Shown piece after piece: positions 22,741 through 30,426 of a DNA stretch of 32,385 nt. The stretch is from Coriobacteriia bacterium. GTDB taxonomy: Bacteria > Actinomycetota > Coriobacteriia > Anaerosomatales > PHET01. Under the pieces are notes generated by a model that saw nothing but the letters and a program-made list of their open reading frames with translations, was not told the origin of the DNA and did not search any database. Positions within the stretch are counted from its first letter, which is position 1. Every line of letters begins with the position of its first letter. A program made the translations under genes and the position numbers. The DNA lies in NCBI GenBank assembly GCA_009779675.1, contig WRDS01000014.1, positions 1-32,385 on the forward strand, written 5' to 3'.

Positions 22741-25181
22741 AAGGTATCCTCGATTCTCATCTGATCCTGGCTGGCGAGATGTCTCATGCGACCCTGGCGC
22801 AACAACATCAGCCACGCGATCCCCACTCCAAGATAGAAGAACTCAAGCGCCGGGATAACGATGCCCGAGTCCTCGGTAAAGTACGCAACGGCACCCGCAA
22901 CGAGCAGGACGGTGATCGCGTGGGAGAACGCAGGGTTATCGGCAAGCGTGTCCGCAAAATCGCCCCGTGGACGCCAGCGCATTAGGCAAAGGAACGCCAG
23001 TGTCGCGATAAGGATGTATGACCAGTTCGTCCGCGTGAGGACACGTATGTTCATCTCGGCTTTGCGTGTGACTATGGTCCAGAGCTCGTCAAAGCCACCA
23101 TCGACCGCGCTTAGGATCGCACGCCCCAGGTGCGTTTGCGCCCCACTTCCAAAGATGTCAATGGCCGCAAAGACCATGATCACAGCTGCAACGGCAAAAA
23201 ACAGCCCGACAAGGAGTCTCCAGGAGAACCGCCGACCGTTCATCAGCATATACGCAAGGCCAAAGCCTACAAGCCCCCAAGCTGCTACCGCGACGTTCGC
23301 CCCGAGAAACGGGGCCGCTGCGGAGACGACAACGAGGATGCCGAGCAACGGAAGACCGATGCGCTTGGCAAGGCGTGCCGCCTTCGTATCCGGCCATTCA
23401 TCGACAAGCATCGCAAAACCGACGACCGCCGCGCCAAACATTATCGCAGCCGCCTCATTGCCCATGCCATAAAAACGGGCACCCAGAAGGGGCGAGTATC
23501 CAAAGAAGTTGGTGAACGAGGCCGGCGCGCCAAAAACCTGGTCGACAGCGAGTACCGCTACGGTGGCAAGACAGGCTGCAGCAACCGGAATACGCATAGA
23601 GGTGGTGCGCCACAGCAACAACAGGCCGCACCAAACGACGGCGGAGACCCCGAGCAGTGCTGCCACCGCCACTTCAGGGGCCCTTGGCCTTGGGACGATT
23701 ATGAACATGACCCAGGAGGAGACCGGTACCGCAAGTAAAAACAAGAGGACGGCTTTGAGCGCCGTCGTCCACCCAGTCCACAGGCGATCGCCCCAGGCAT
23801 CGGAGCGCAACAGCGCAAGCGCCGAAAGCGCCAGCGCAAGGACCGTGCTCGCAACGAATATGCTCACAACCCCAGGCTTCGCCGTGTCAACGGCAAGCGC
23901 AGCGTCATTCATCTGGCTGAGTACGTCTATCCGATCCGGCAGGACCGCCGAGGACCGGTCGACACGCATCGGGCTGCCAAGCACCTGCACCGGTCGCTGC
24001 AGGCCAAAGACATCAAGCACCGTGGCGGTCACGTCAAGGTTCGTGACAAGCCCCGCCCGCTGCGTCGAGTTCGAGGTCACATAGCCCGAGAAGCCCTCGC
24101 CGGAAACGATGATCGGCCCAAGCCCCTCAATGCTACCCGCCTCAGGATCAACCAACGACTGCGATACTACTATCACGGTCGCATCAGGGAACTCTCGACG
24201 TGCGAGCCCCGCCACCTTGTCGAGCGAGGTAAGCGCCCGCGCATGATGGTCCTCGTAGATCGACTCGGCAACTTGACTGCGAAACCACATCGCCCGATAG
24301 AGATCGCCGACATCAAGGACGACAAGCCCTGGCCCATTTGACTGCGACAGCACCTCAGCAACGTTTTTGAGCTCCAGTTCGAACCTCTCAAGATCGGTCT
24401 CGATGCCAAATGGGGCATCCGGGTTCTTGTGAAGCAGGCCCGCCGAGATGTCGCCGGCCATCACCAGCCCGGCGCTGTCCATCGCCGCAAGCGCAGCAGG
24501 CCGCACCTTCCGCTGCTCGCTGGTCACATAGCCGACATCGGCATTCCCGATTGCGGCGGTCACCCCCCCCGCGTCTACCACCGCCTGGCCGAGCGTCCCC
24601 AAAGAGGCTCCGAACGCACGCTTATCGTTTAAGCGCTGCGTCATCGGCATGCCAAGAAAGACTATCTTGTTGTCCCCGGCCTCCTCTCCGGTGGTGCGTT
24701 GGAACGCCTCGGCAGCGGTACCGACCTCATAGCGCTCGCTTGCCGAGAACGCAGCAGAAGCCGTCGAGTGCTGGACCGCCCATGAGCCCGCCGAGATCGA
24801 GAGCGCGCTCTCAGTGGGCGACCCCTTCTCCCCCGCCTGCCTCGCCCTGCTGCGCATGTTAGTCGCACCGACTGCGCCCGTCTCGGCGAGCGACCAGATG
24901 ACAGGCGTCGAGGTCGGGGTGATGTCGTCCCAGCCGAGGTACGGGGCAAGGATGAGGACGACGCGCCCTGGCTGGCCTGCGGCAGGGGCAGCGGTGGCGG
25001 ATGCGGATGCGGTTGTAGCGACAGAAGCGGCAAGTGTGGCAGGAGCGGCAGCGGGGACGGCTCGGATCGCAGGGGGAACAGGCGCAGCGGTAGCAGCAGG
25101 CGTAAGCGCGGCAGGGACACCGACACCGCACGCCGCAAGCAGCGCACCGCACAACGCGATTGTGACGGGTGTTTTTCTCAT
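22737..25181 (-). CDS. Large membrane protein: alkaline-phosphatase-like domain plus polytopic C-terminus
   Basis: This 814-residue protein begins with a signal sequence that could be a lipoprotein type (LLAAC, Cys18) and a long Ala/Pro/Thr-rich linker. Residues of about 75-400 look like an alkaline-phosphatase/phosphoglycerate-mutase superfamily fold: VVLILAPYLGWDDI, a Ser-rich segment SPTESALSISAGS, LVVLDVGDLYRA, ATVIVVSQSLVDP, GLGPIIVSGEGFSGYVTS. I cannot assign a full metal-ligand set. The rest (about 440-800) has about ten hydrophobic helices with a conserved-looking ARFYGMGNEAAAIMFGA. It probably acts on an envelope substrate outside the membrane. It is followed by the PNPT gene with a 4-base overlap, suggesting a joint pathway. 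Function not assigned. Confidence 0.8.
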   Translation of the reverse strand: MRKTPVTIALCGALLAACGVGVPAALTPAATAAPVPPAIRAVPAAAPATLAASVATTASASATAAPAAGQPGRVVLILAPYLGWDDITPTSTPVIWSLAETGAVGATNMRSRARQAGEKGSPTESALSISAGSWAVQHSTASAAFSASERYEVGTAAEAFQRTTGEEAGDNKIVFLGMPMTQRLNDKRAFGASLGTLGQAVVDAGGVTAAIGNADVGYVTSEQRKVRPAALAAMDSAGLVMAGDISAGLLHKNPDAPFGIETDLERFELELKNVAEVLSQSNGPGLVVLDVGDLYRAMWFRSQVAESIYEDHHARALTSLDKVAGLARREFPDATVIVVSQSLVDPEAGSIEGLGPIIVSGEGFSGYVTSNSTQRAGLVTNLDVTATVLDVFGLQRPVQVLGSPMRVDRSSAVLPDRIDVLSQMNDAALAVDTAKPGVVSIFVASTVLALALSALALLRSDAWGDRLWTGWTTALKAVLLFLLAVPVSSWVMFIIVPRPRAPEVAVAALLGVSAVVWCGLLLLWRTTSMRIPVAAACLATVAVLAVDQVFGAPASFTNFFGYSPLLGARFYGMGNEAAAIMFGAAVVGFAMLVDEWPDTKAARLAKRIGLPLLGILVVVSAAAPFLGANVAVAAWGLVGFGLAYMLMNGRRFSWRLLVGLFFAVAAVIMVFAAIDIFGSGAQTHLGRAILSAVDGGFDELWTIVTRKAEMNIRVLTRTNWSYILIATLAFLCLMRWRPRGDFADTLADNPAFSHAITVLLVAGAVAYFTEDSGIVIPALEFFYLGVGIAWLMLLRQGRMRHLASQDQMRIEDTF

Positions 25182-25196
25182 CCAGTCATATGATAC

Positions 25197-25224
25197 CTGA
25201 TAGCATGTGCATTTCGCGTGACAA
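25197..25224 (-). promoter_or_regulatory. Predicted promoter for the 814-aa gene operon
   Basis: Minus strand TTGTCA (25224-25219, 5 of 6), 16 bases, TATCAG (25202-25197, 4 of 6). The start would be near 25190, giving a very short leader (about 10 bases) before ATG 25181, which itself has no strong Shine-Dalgarno. This is consistent with near-leaderless translation. Confidence 0.4.
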
Positions 25225-25277
25225 CGGTGTGGCGATGGAGTGGATTTAGGGAGGAGCGGCCATCAACAATGGATTCT

Positions 25278-25318
25278 GGTAGCAGCGGTCATCAGCCGCA
25301 GTGCACCCTGCCGCTACC
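25278..25318. other. Inverted repeat after the DUF4143 ATPase gene
   Basis: GGTAGCAGC (25278-25286) and GCCGCTACC (25310-25318) can form a 9-bp stem with one mismatch (a G-U pair on the minus-strand RNA) around a 23-base loop, within 10 bases of the stop at 25326. There is no T-run after it. Possible transcript end. Confidence 0.35.
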
Positions 25319-25325
25319 TCTCCTC

Positions 25326-26624
25326 TTAGAGGCAAAACGTTGCATAGAGAGGCACTGCTTTGATGCCTGTACTGAATGCAAAGTTCTTGGTGCTCAGCCG
25401 TATCGCAAAGGGAGGCGCGAACTTCTCCTGATATGCCCGCAAGCTAGGTGAGCCGACTCGCTTGCCCGCCTTGACCTCAAAGGGAATGATCCCTTCGTCG
25501 CGGGAAAGAAGGAAATCGATCTCTGCGGTATTCTCGCTCCTCCAATAGCAAAGCCTATGGCCGGCGGCAACAAGTTGCCCAGCGACGTAGTTCTCTGCAA
25601 GAACACCCTTGTATGTGAAATCCTGATCCAGCATGATCGCGGAAGGACGGATGCCAAGTGCGTTGCAAAGTAAGCCGGGATCGCTCAGGTAGAGCTTGAA
25701 GAAGCCCTCTTTCTCATAGCTTTTGAGCGGCATGAGGGGTTTTTCGACCATTGCTGACCGGTAAAGCATCCCGCTCGACACCAGCCATTCCAAAGGTGAC
25801 GCATAGTCCCTGCTCCGGCTCCCCTTTCGTACTTTTGAATACATGAATTTTTTGCTGACGTTCAACAGCTGACCAGACACCGAGCTATAGACCGCTTCGA
25901 TCCGCGTGCTTTCCAATGGGCTTTTGGCATAGCGGCCCATGTCACTGATGTATGCGATCCTGATGTCGTCGAGGATCTTTGTGTCAAACAAAAGAACGTC
26001 TTTGTCCTTGCCGACAAAATCCATCACCGCTTCGGGCATGCCGCCAATGTAGAGATACTGCCGATAGAGTCTCAGAAGTCTCTCATGAAGGGCAGAAGCC
26101 ATTTGCCTGTCTTCTGAAAAGCATGCTTTTATTTGGTCAACCAGGAGCCTGTGCCCGTTCGCCCAAAGGAATTCCTCAAAATCAAGAGGAAACATCGAGA
26201 GCATACGCACCTTGCCGACGGGAAATGACTGGGTGAAACGGTTGATCTTTACTCCCAGCAGTGATCCGGCACAGATAATCTTGTAGGCCACCTTCGATTC
26301 CGCGAAAAACTTGCAGGCCGCGATAACCTCTTCTGAGACCTGTACTTCATCGAAGAAGATGACCGTGTTCTCAAAATCGATCTTGTGCCCAACCAATAGT
26401 TCCAGCCGGTCGATCTTTTCTTGCGTGTTGATAGCCTCTTTAAAAAGGCTGACGATGTCTGCCCGGTCGAGCAGGTTGAACTCCAGATAATTGCTGAACT
26501 CGGACTGGCAGAAACTCTCGATGATGTATGTTTTGCCAACCTGCCGCGCTCCAGTGACAAGAAGAGGCTTGCTTGCTCCATTATTTTTCCAGTCAAGCAG
26601 GTCTCGATAGATCTTCCGTTTCAA
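25326..26624 (-). CDS. AAA ATPase with C-terminal DUF4143 (PD-(D/E)xK-like) domain
   Basis: A 432-residue member of the widespread ATP-binding DUF4143 family, whose physiological role is unclear. Walker A GARQVGKT (25-32), Walker B VIFFDEVQ (about 87-95), sensor-like CAGSLLG, and the PxDFEEFLWANG segment are present. DUF4143 follows, with YLYIGGMPEAV, DIRIAYISDMGRYA, SSGMLYRS, and a C-terminal nuclease-like motif (AEIDFLLSR, then PFEVKAGK with E383 and K385). The TTG start at 26624 is chosen for GGAGG 6 bases upstream. Base composition is visibly more A/T-rich than both flanks and codon choice differs, so recent transfer is likely. It stands alone between two housekeeping blocks. Confidence 0.9.
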   Translation of the reverse strand: MKRKIYRDLLDWKNNGASKPLLVTGARQVGKTYIIESFCQSEFSNYLEFNLLDRADIVSLFKEAINTQEKIDRLELLVGHKIDFENTVIFFDEVQVSEEVIAACKFFAESKVAYKIICAGSLLGVKINRFTQSFPVGKVRMLSMFPLDFEEFLWANGHRLLVDQIKACFSEDRQMASALHERLLRLYRQYLYIGGMPEAVMDFVGKDKDVLLFDTKILDDIRIAYISDMGRYAKSPLESTRIEAVYSSVSGQLLNVSKKFMYSKVRKGSRSRDYASPLEWLVSSGMLYRSAMVEKPLMPLKSYEKEGFFKLYLSDPGLLCNALGIRPSAIMLDQDFTYKGVLAENYVAGQLVAAGHRLCYWRSENTAEIDFLLSRDEGIIPFEVKAGKRVGSPSLRAYQEKFAPPFAIRLSTKNFAFSTGIKAVPLYATFCL

Positions 26625-26723
26625 ATTGAGCCTCCAAACAGCTGCCGGATCATCTCAATTGACACTTTTCCATAGATATAAATGTTCTGAATCCCACATT
26701 TTCGGCACTCTCCATCAGCCAGT

Positions 26724-26825
26724 ATCGAGGCCGATGCCTGCTGCCATGCTGGCAACATGAGCCGTGCACCGCGACGACTCCCCGAGAATCGAGACCGATG
26801 CCTGCTGCCATACGGACAACATGAG
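26724..26825. repeat. 38-bp imperfect direct repeats, period 64, upstream of murJ
   Basis: Copy one 26724-26761 and copy two 26788-26825 share ATCGAGRCCGATGCCTGCTG and continue to CAACATGAG, with about four differences in 38 bases by eye. They lie in the 354-base space between the DUF4143 gene and murJ. That space otherwise shows only a 9-bp tandem repeat (26918-26935) and no convincing gene; an open minus-strand frame there is mostly antisense to murJ. Confidence 0.85.
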
Positions 26826-26917
26826 GACCACCTTGAGCCGGGCGGAAGCGCACACTTCCCTTTATTCGCTACACTTATGTCAGATGTCAGGCACAGCAGG
26901 TAGTAACAGACTACGAG

Positions 26918-26935
26918 GCATAACCGGCATAACCG
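26918..26935. repeat. 9-bp tandem repeat upstream of murJ
   Basis: GCATAACCG occurs twice back to back (26918-26926, 26927-26935), about 30 bases before the murJ ribosome-binding site. Confidence 0.8.
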
Positions 26936-26962
26936 GTAGCAACCGCACCGAAAGCCAGCAGC

Positions 26963-26971
26963 GGAGAGGAG
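26963..26971 (+). promoter_or_regulatory. Strong ribosome-binding site with no ATG/GTG/TTG at the right distance
   Basis: GGAGAGGAG (26963-26971) is followed after 7 bases by ATC (26979), in the murJ frame. From there the frame reads ISKPSIARSTATMSVATTLS, which matches the usual MurJ N-terminus. No ATG, GTG or TTG occurs in this frame between the upstream stop (26937) and ATG 27015. Confidence 0.65.
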
Positions 26972-27014
26972 CACCGAGATCAGCAAGCCTTCGATCGCCC
27001 GCTCGACCGCCACC

Positions 27015-28577
27015 ATGTCGGTGGCGACCACCCTTTCGCGTGTAACCGGGTTCATCCGCACGTGGGCAACAGCCTATGCGCTCGGCGCAACTGCGCTTGC
27101 CGCCTCTTATAACGTCGCGAACAACATCCCCAACATGATCTTCGAGCTGGTCGCCGGGGGGATCCTGTCCGCACTTTTCATTCCGACCTACCTGGAAGTG
27201 AAGACCCAGGAGGGCGAGGATGCGGCCTGGCGGTTCGCAAGCCACGTGCTCAACCTTTCGGTCCTCGCCCTTGGAGTGGTCGCCGTTATCGGCATCGTGC
27301 TCCCCCAGCCGTTCGTGTGGACCCAGACCTTCCGCCTGCCCCCTGAGGGCTCGGCAGGTGTCCGAGATATGGCAAACTTCTTTTTCCGCATCTTTGCGAT
27401 CCAAGTAGTGATCTACGGCGGCGGGATGATCGTCCAGGGGCTGCTCAACGCCCAGCGGCGGTTCTTGTGGACAGCGCTCGGCCCGGTCTTTAACAACCTG
27501 GTGGTCATCGCCACCATGCTTGGAGCCGCCGCCATCGGGGCAGGCTCGAACACCGGGCTTCTCCTTCTTGCCGCGGGAACGACTGCGGGCGTTGTTGCGA
27601 TGTTTGCCGCAATGACACCTGACATCATACGCTCCGGGATGCGCTACTATCCCGAACTCGGGCTCTCAGACCCACGCGTCCGCCGCATGCTCACGCTTGC
27701 GCTTCCGGCGGTTTTATACGTGATCACAAACCTGGTGGCAGTCTCCTTCAGGAACGCCTCGGCCTTCGCGGTCTCTGAGAACGGGCCGTCCATCGTCATG
27801 TACGCATGGAACTTCTACCAGCTTCCGTACGGGATCCTTGCGGTCGCGCTCGCAACCGCGGTCTTCACCGAGCTTTCCGAGTCGGCCGGCAAGCACGATA
27901 TGGCCGAGTTCAAGCAGCATCTCTCGCACGGGCTGCGCACGACCGGCGTGCTCATCCTGCCATCGGCCGCCGCGCTCGCCGTGCTCGCCCGACCGCTGGT
28001 CTCGCTCTACCGCGCAGGTGCCTTCAGTGCCGAGGCAGTCGCGCCGGTCTCTTCGGCACTCCGGTTCTGGAGCGTGACCCTCATCTTCTACGCGGCGATG
28101 ATGTTCGTGCTCCGAGCGTTTTACTCCCTCAAAGACACGTTGACACCGGCGCTGGTCAACCTAGTGATGACCGTGGTGCAAGTCGCGCTTTATTGGGCGC
28201 TTACAACCGGGTTCGGCGCATGGCCTGGCCTCGGGATCAACGGCATCCCGATAGCCGATGCCATATTCTATGTATCCATGCTGATCGCACTTGTCGCTCT
28301 GCTGCGGAAAAAAATCGGTGCCTTCGACCTTCGCTCGGTGGTAGCCACATTTGTGAAGATGTCGGTGGCCTCTTTATGCGGCGGAGCAGCCGCATATGGC
28401 ATCGCGCTTTTTGCCGAGCCGCTCGCAGCCGGCGTCACCGGCTCCCTGCTCGCCGCTGGAAGTGGCGGCGCCATGTGTTTTGCTGTTGCACTCGGCATCG
28501 GCGCGATCCTCGGTGTCGAGGAAGTGCGCTCGGTGGCAGTCATGGGAAAACGCCTGCTTTCAAAGAAGCGCCCGTAA
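27015..28577 (+). CDS. murJ: Lipid II flippase MurJ (MviN); true start probably upstream at 26979
   Basis: MurJ flips lipid II across the membrane, linking the cytoplasmic mur pathway encoded in the dcw operon to FtsW/FtsI outside. At least 520 residues with about 14 hydrophobic helices. Landmarks: SRVTGFIRTWATAYALGATALAASYNVANNIPN in the first two helices, LVAGGILSALFIPTYLE, the conserved ANFFFRIFAIQVVIYGGG, RRMLTLALPAVLYVITN, and LRAFYSLKDTLTPALVN. ATG 27015 is the first standard start but has no Shine-Dalgarno and would remove about 12 conserved residues (SIARSTAT). GGAGAGGAG precedes an ATC codon at 26979 at perfect spacing, so an AUC start, or an ATG lost by mutation or error, seems likely. 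Confidence 0.92.
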   Translation: MSVATTLSRVTGFIRTWATAYALGATALAASYNVANNIPNMIFELVAGGILSALFIPTYLEVKTQEGEDAAWRFASHVLNLSVLALGVVAVIGIVLPQPFVWTQTFRLPPEGSAGVRDMANFFFRIFAIQVVIYGGGMIVQGLLNAQRRFLWTALGPVFNNLVVIATMLGAAAIGAGSNTGLLLLAAGTTAGVVAMFAAMTPDIIRSGMRYYPELGLSDPRVRRMLTLALPAVLYVITNLVAVSFRNASAFAVSENGPSIVMYAWNFYQLPYGILAVALATAVFTELSESAGKHDMAEFKQHLSHGLRTTGVLILPSAAALAVLARPLVSLYRAGAFSAEAVAPVSSALRFWSVTLIFYAAMMFVLRAFYSLKDTLTPALVNLVMTVVQVALYWALTTGFGAWPGLGINGIPIADAIFYVSMLIALVALLRKKIGAFDLRSVVATFVKMSVASLCGGAAAYGIALFAEPLAAGVTGSLLAAGSGGAMCFAVALGIGAILGVEEVRSVAVMGKRLLSKKRP

Positions 28578-28579
28578 AC

Positions 28580-29257
28580 ATGGACATAGCGGTCCTCATC
28601 CCGGCCCATGAGGAGGCCGAGCGCATAGGAGCCACCGTCACCGCAGCAGCCGGTATCGCGGGCGTGACACGCGTGTGCGTTGTCGATGACGGATCGCGTG
28701 ATGGCACCGCCGATATCGCCGCCGCAGCCGGTGCAAAATGCGTCCGGCTCGCCTTCAACGTCGGCAAGGGCGCGGCGCTCGAGGCCGGTGCGGCACGTGT
28801 CGCCGACGCTGACATCATCCTGCTGCTCGATGGCGACCTCGGCGAGACCGCCACCCAGGGCGGGCTGCTGCTTGCTCCGCTCCTCGCAGGCAAGGCCGAC
28901 ATGACGGTCGCCACCTTCCCTCGGCCTGTCAACAAGGCCGGCTTCGGGCTCGTGAAGGGGCTTGCGCGCTTTGGCATCGCACGCTTAGGCGGCGGTTTCC
29001 TTGCCGAGGCACCGCTGTCCGGCCAGCGCGCTATGACCTCAGAGTGCCTTGAGACCGTCCGACCGTTTGCGAGCGGCTACGGGGTCGAGGTCGCCTTGAG
29101 TGTGCGCGCCCTGCGCGCAGGCCTCACAGTCGCCGAGGTCCCGACGATGATGACACACGCCGCAACGGGACGCGACCTCGCCGGTTTCGTCCACCGAGGC
29201 CGACAGTTCGCGCACGTATGTATCGCGCTCATCAAGCTGTTATTTGAAAAGGGCTGA
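28580..29257 (+). CDS. Family 2 (GT-A) glycosyltransferase
   Basis: Two bases after the murJ stop, ATG 28580 begins a 225-residue GT-A fold enzyme. Seen: AVLIPAHEEAERIGATV (about 4-20) and VCVVDDGSRDGTADIA (nucleotide site), FNVGKGAALEAGA, LLLDGDLGE carrying the DxD-type metal motif (about 80-88), ATFPRPVNKAGFGLVKGLARF and APLSGQRAM (acceptor region). There is no membrane anchor; an amphipathic C-terminal helix ends in KLLFEKG. It resembles dolichol-phosphate-sugar or glucosyl-phosphoglycerate synthases, but the substrate is not determined. The frame stays open far upstream inside murJ (from 27806), but that part is antisense-like and not coding. It is co-transcribed with murJ. Confidence 0.87.
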   Translation: MDIAVLIPAHEEAERIGATVTAAAGIAGVTRVCVVDDGSRDGTADIAAAAGAKCVRLAFNVGKGAALEAGAARVADADIILLLDGDLGETATQGGLLLAPLLAGKADMTVATFPRPVNKAGFGLVKGLARFGIARLGGGFLAEAPLSGQRAMTSECLETVRPFASGYGVEVALSVRALRAGLTVAEVPTMMTHAATGRDLAGFVHRGRQFAHVCIALIKLLFEKG

Positions 29258-29277
29258 GGCATCGCCGCACGCTCGTC

Positions 29278-29308
29278 CTGCGTGCATCACATCAGCTGCG
29301 TGCATCAC
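29278..29308. repeat. 13-bp tandem repeat (period 18) between convergent genes
   Basis: CTGCGTGCATCAC occurs at 29278-29290 and 29296-29308 in the 54-base gap between the glycosyltransferase and the minus-strand gene ending at 29312. No clear terminator hairpin is visible in this gap. Confidence 0.85.
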
Positions 29309-29311
29309 GCC

Positions 29312-30361
29312 TCACGCTCGCCTCGCCTGCTTAGCCGACCATATGCGATGGCGGTAAAGGCATCCCCTGGCCTCCCAGACAAAACTCTGATCCGGGTCAT
29401 CCAGCCATTTCTCGAAGAGCCGGGGTGCCTCGGGGACATACCTCATGATCGTTTTGCAGGTAAGCCAGAGCCATCGCCTGTTGTCTTTGTCCTCCATCAG
29501 CTCGACGAGTGCTGGAGCATGTCCCTCGTCTGCCATCAAGACAAGCACGTGCACGAGATAGCCAGCAAACCACCCGTCACGATCTGAGCCGGACGCTTTG
29601 TACAGCCCCAGGAGGTCGTCCCAGGCAAAGAGCGCTTTCTTTGTCCCAAGCAGCCAGACGATGCCTGCTTTGTAAGGAAGCGGGTAGTCCCGCTTGACAT
29701 GGTCGAGCAAAAGCGGCAAAAGCGGCGTGTGGTCAAAGCGGGGGTCCACGATGTCTGCGAACGACCCCACCTGGGGGAACCCTGCGTCCTGGACGTCTTG
29801 GATCAGGGGGGCGAGCACGCGCCTTGCCTCCGCCTCCTCCTCTTCCTGCTTCTGCCTCCTTGCGGCAAGCTCTGCCTTGTCGTCGAGCCACTCGAGACGT
29901 GTGACGTAAAGCTCGCGGAACACGATGTCGATCGTCCACTCCTCGGCATCGATGCGGACCGCATGGTGGTCGGGGTAGTGCTCGTCCATCCCCATGCGCC
30001 GCTGCTCCTCTGCGGGGACCTGGTTAGCGTAAAAGAAGGTCGGCCATTTGTTGTAGGCCCAAGGGTCCCCGATGCCGCTGTAGCTACGCTCCTGCGGCTC
30101 TAGGCCCCCTTGGTCCGAGCTGGTATAAAACACCTGGAGATCCCAAGGCCCCTGCATGCCGAGCAGGCTCCTTTGGCTGAACAGCGGGACGGAGCGGAAG
30201 CGCAGCTCGTAGGTGATGTCCTTGTCCGAGCGCGGGTCGACGAGCGACATGACGCACTCCGAGCCGTCAAGCCCCATCTCCAGCCGGTTCATCCACGCGT
30301 CATGGAGCGTCCCATCGAAAAGGGCCCTCTCCCAGAAAAGCTCCCGCACCTCATAGGCCAT
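29312..30361 (-). CDS. Unrecognised two-domain protein (paralogue of the adjacent gene)
   Basis: I do not recognise this family. ATG 30361 has AAGGAG 9 bases upstream; a GTG two codons earlier is too close to that site. The 349-residue product has an N-terminal acidic alpha/beta domain (about 1-160) with DGSECVMSLVD, YELRFRSVPLFSQRSLL, MDEHYPDHHAVRI and WTIDIVFRELYV. A charged coiled-coil linker rich in Glu, Ala and Arg follows (about 165-190). The C-terminal half is all-helical and Leu-rich, reminiscent of HEAT/ARM-like repeats (PLLPLLLDHVKRDYPLPYK, YLVHVLVLMADEGHAPALVE). There is no signal peptide, so it is probably cytoplasmic. The N-terminal domain is clearly homologous to the next upstream gene. 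Tandem paralogues with helical repeats occur among toxin-immunity loci, but this is only an analogy. Confidence 0.75.
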   Translation of the reverse strand: MAYEVRELFWERALFDGTLHDAWMNRLEMGLDGSECVMSLVDPRSDKDITYELRFRSVPLFSQRSLLGMQGPWDLQVFYTSSDQGGLEPQERSYSGIGDPWAYNKWPTFFYANQVPAEEQRRMGMDEHYPDHHAVRIDAEEWTIDIVFRELYVTRLEWLDDKAELAARRQKQEEEEAEARRVLAPLIQDVQDAGFPQVGSFADIVDPRFDHTPLLPLLLDHVKRDYPLPYKAGIVWLLGTKKALFAWDDLLGLYKASGSDRDGWFAGYLVHVLVLMADEGHAPALVELMEDKDNRRWLWLTCKTIMRYVPEAPRLFEKWLDDPDQSFVWEARGCLYRHRIWSAKQARRA

Positions 30362-30426
30362 GCGCACCCACTCCTTCGACTGCCTCCTGCCGGGTCGTTA
30401 CGGGCTGGCCTGCGAACCTGCCCACG

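Noticed and set aside
26621-27061. Minus-strand frame of 146 residues upstream of the DUF4143 gene
   Set aside because: Half of it is antisense to murJ, the composition is Arg/Ser/Cys-rich, and its end merely overlaps the ribosome-binding site of the ATPase gene.
27806-28579. N-terminal extension of the GT2 glycosyltransferase through murJ
   Set aside because: This stretch is an alternate frame of murJ with an Arg/His-rich product. The GT-A fold begins exactly at ATG 28580.
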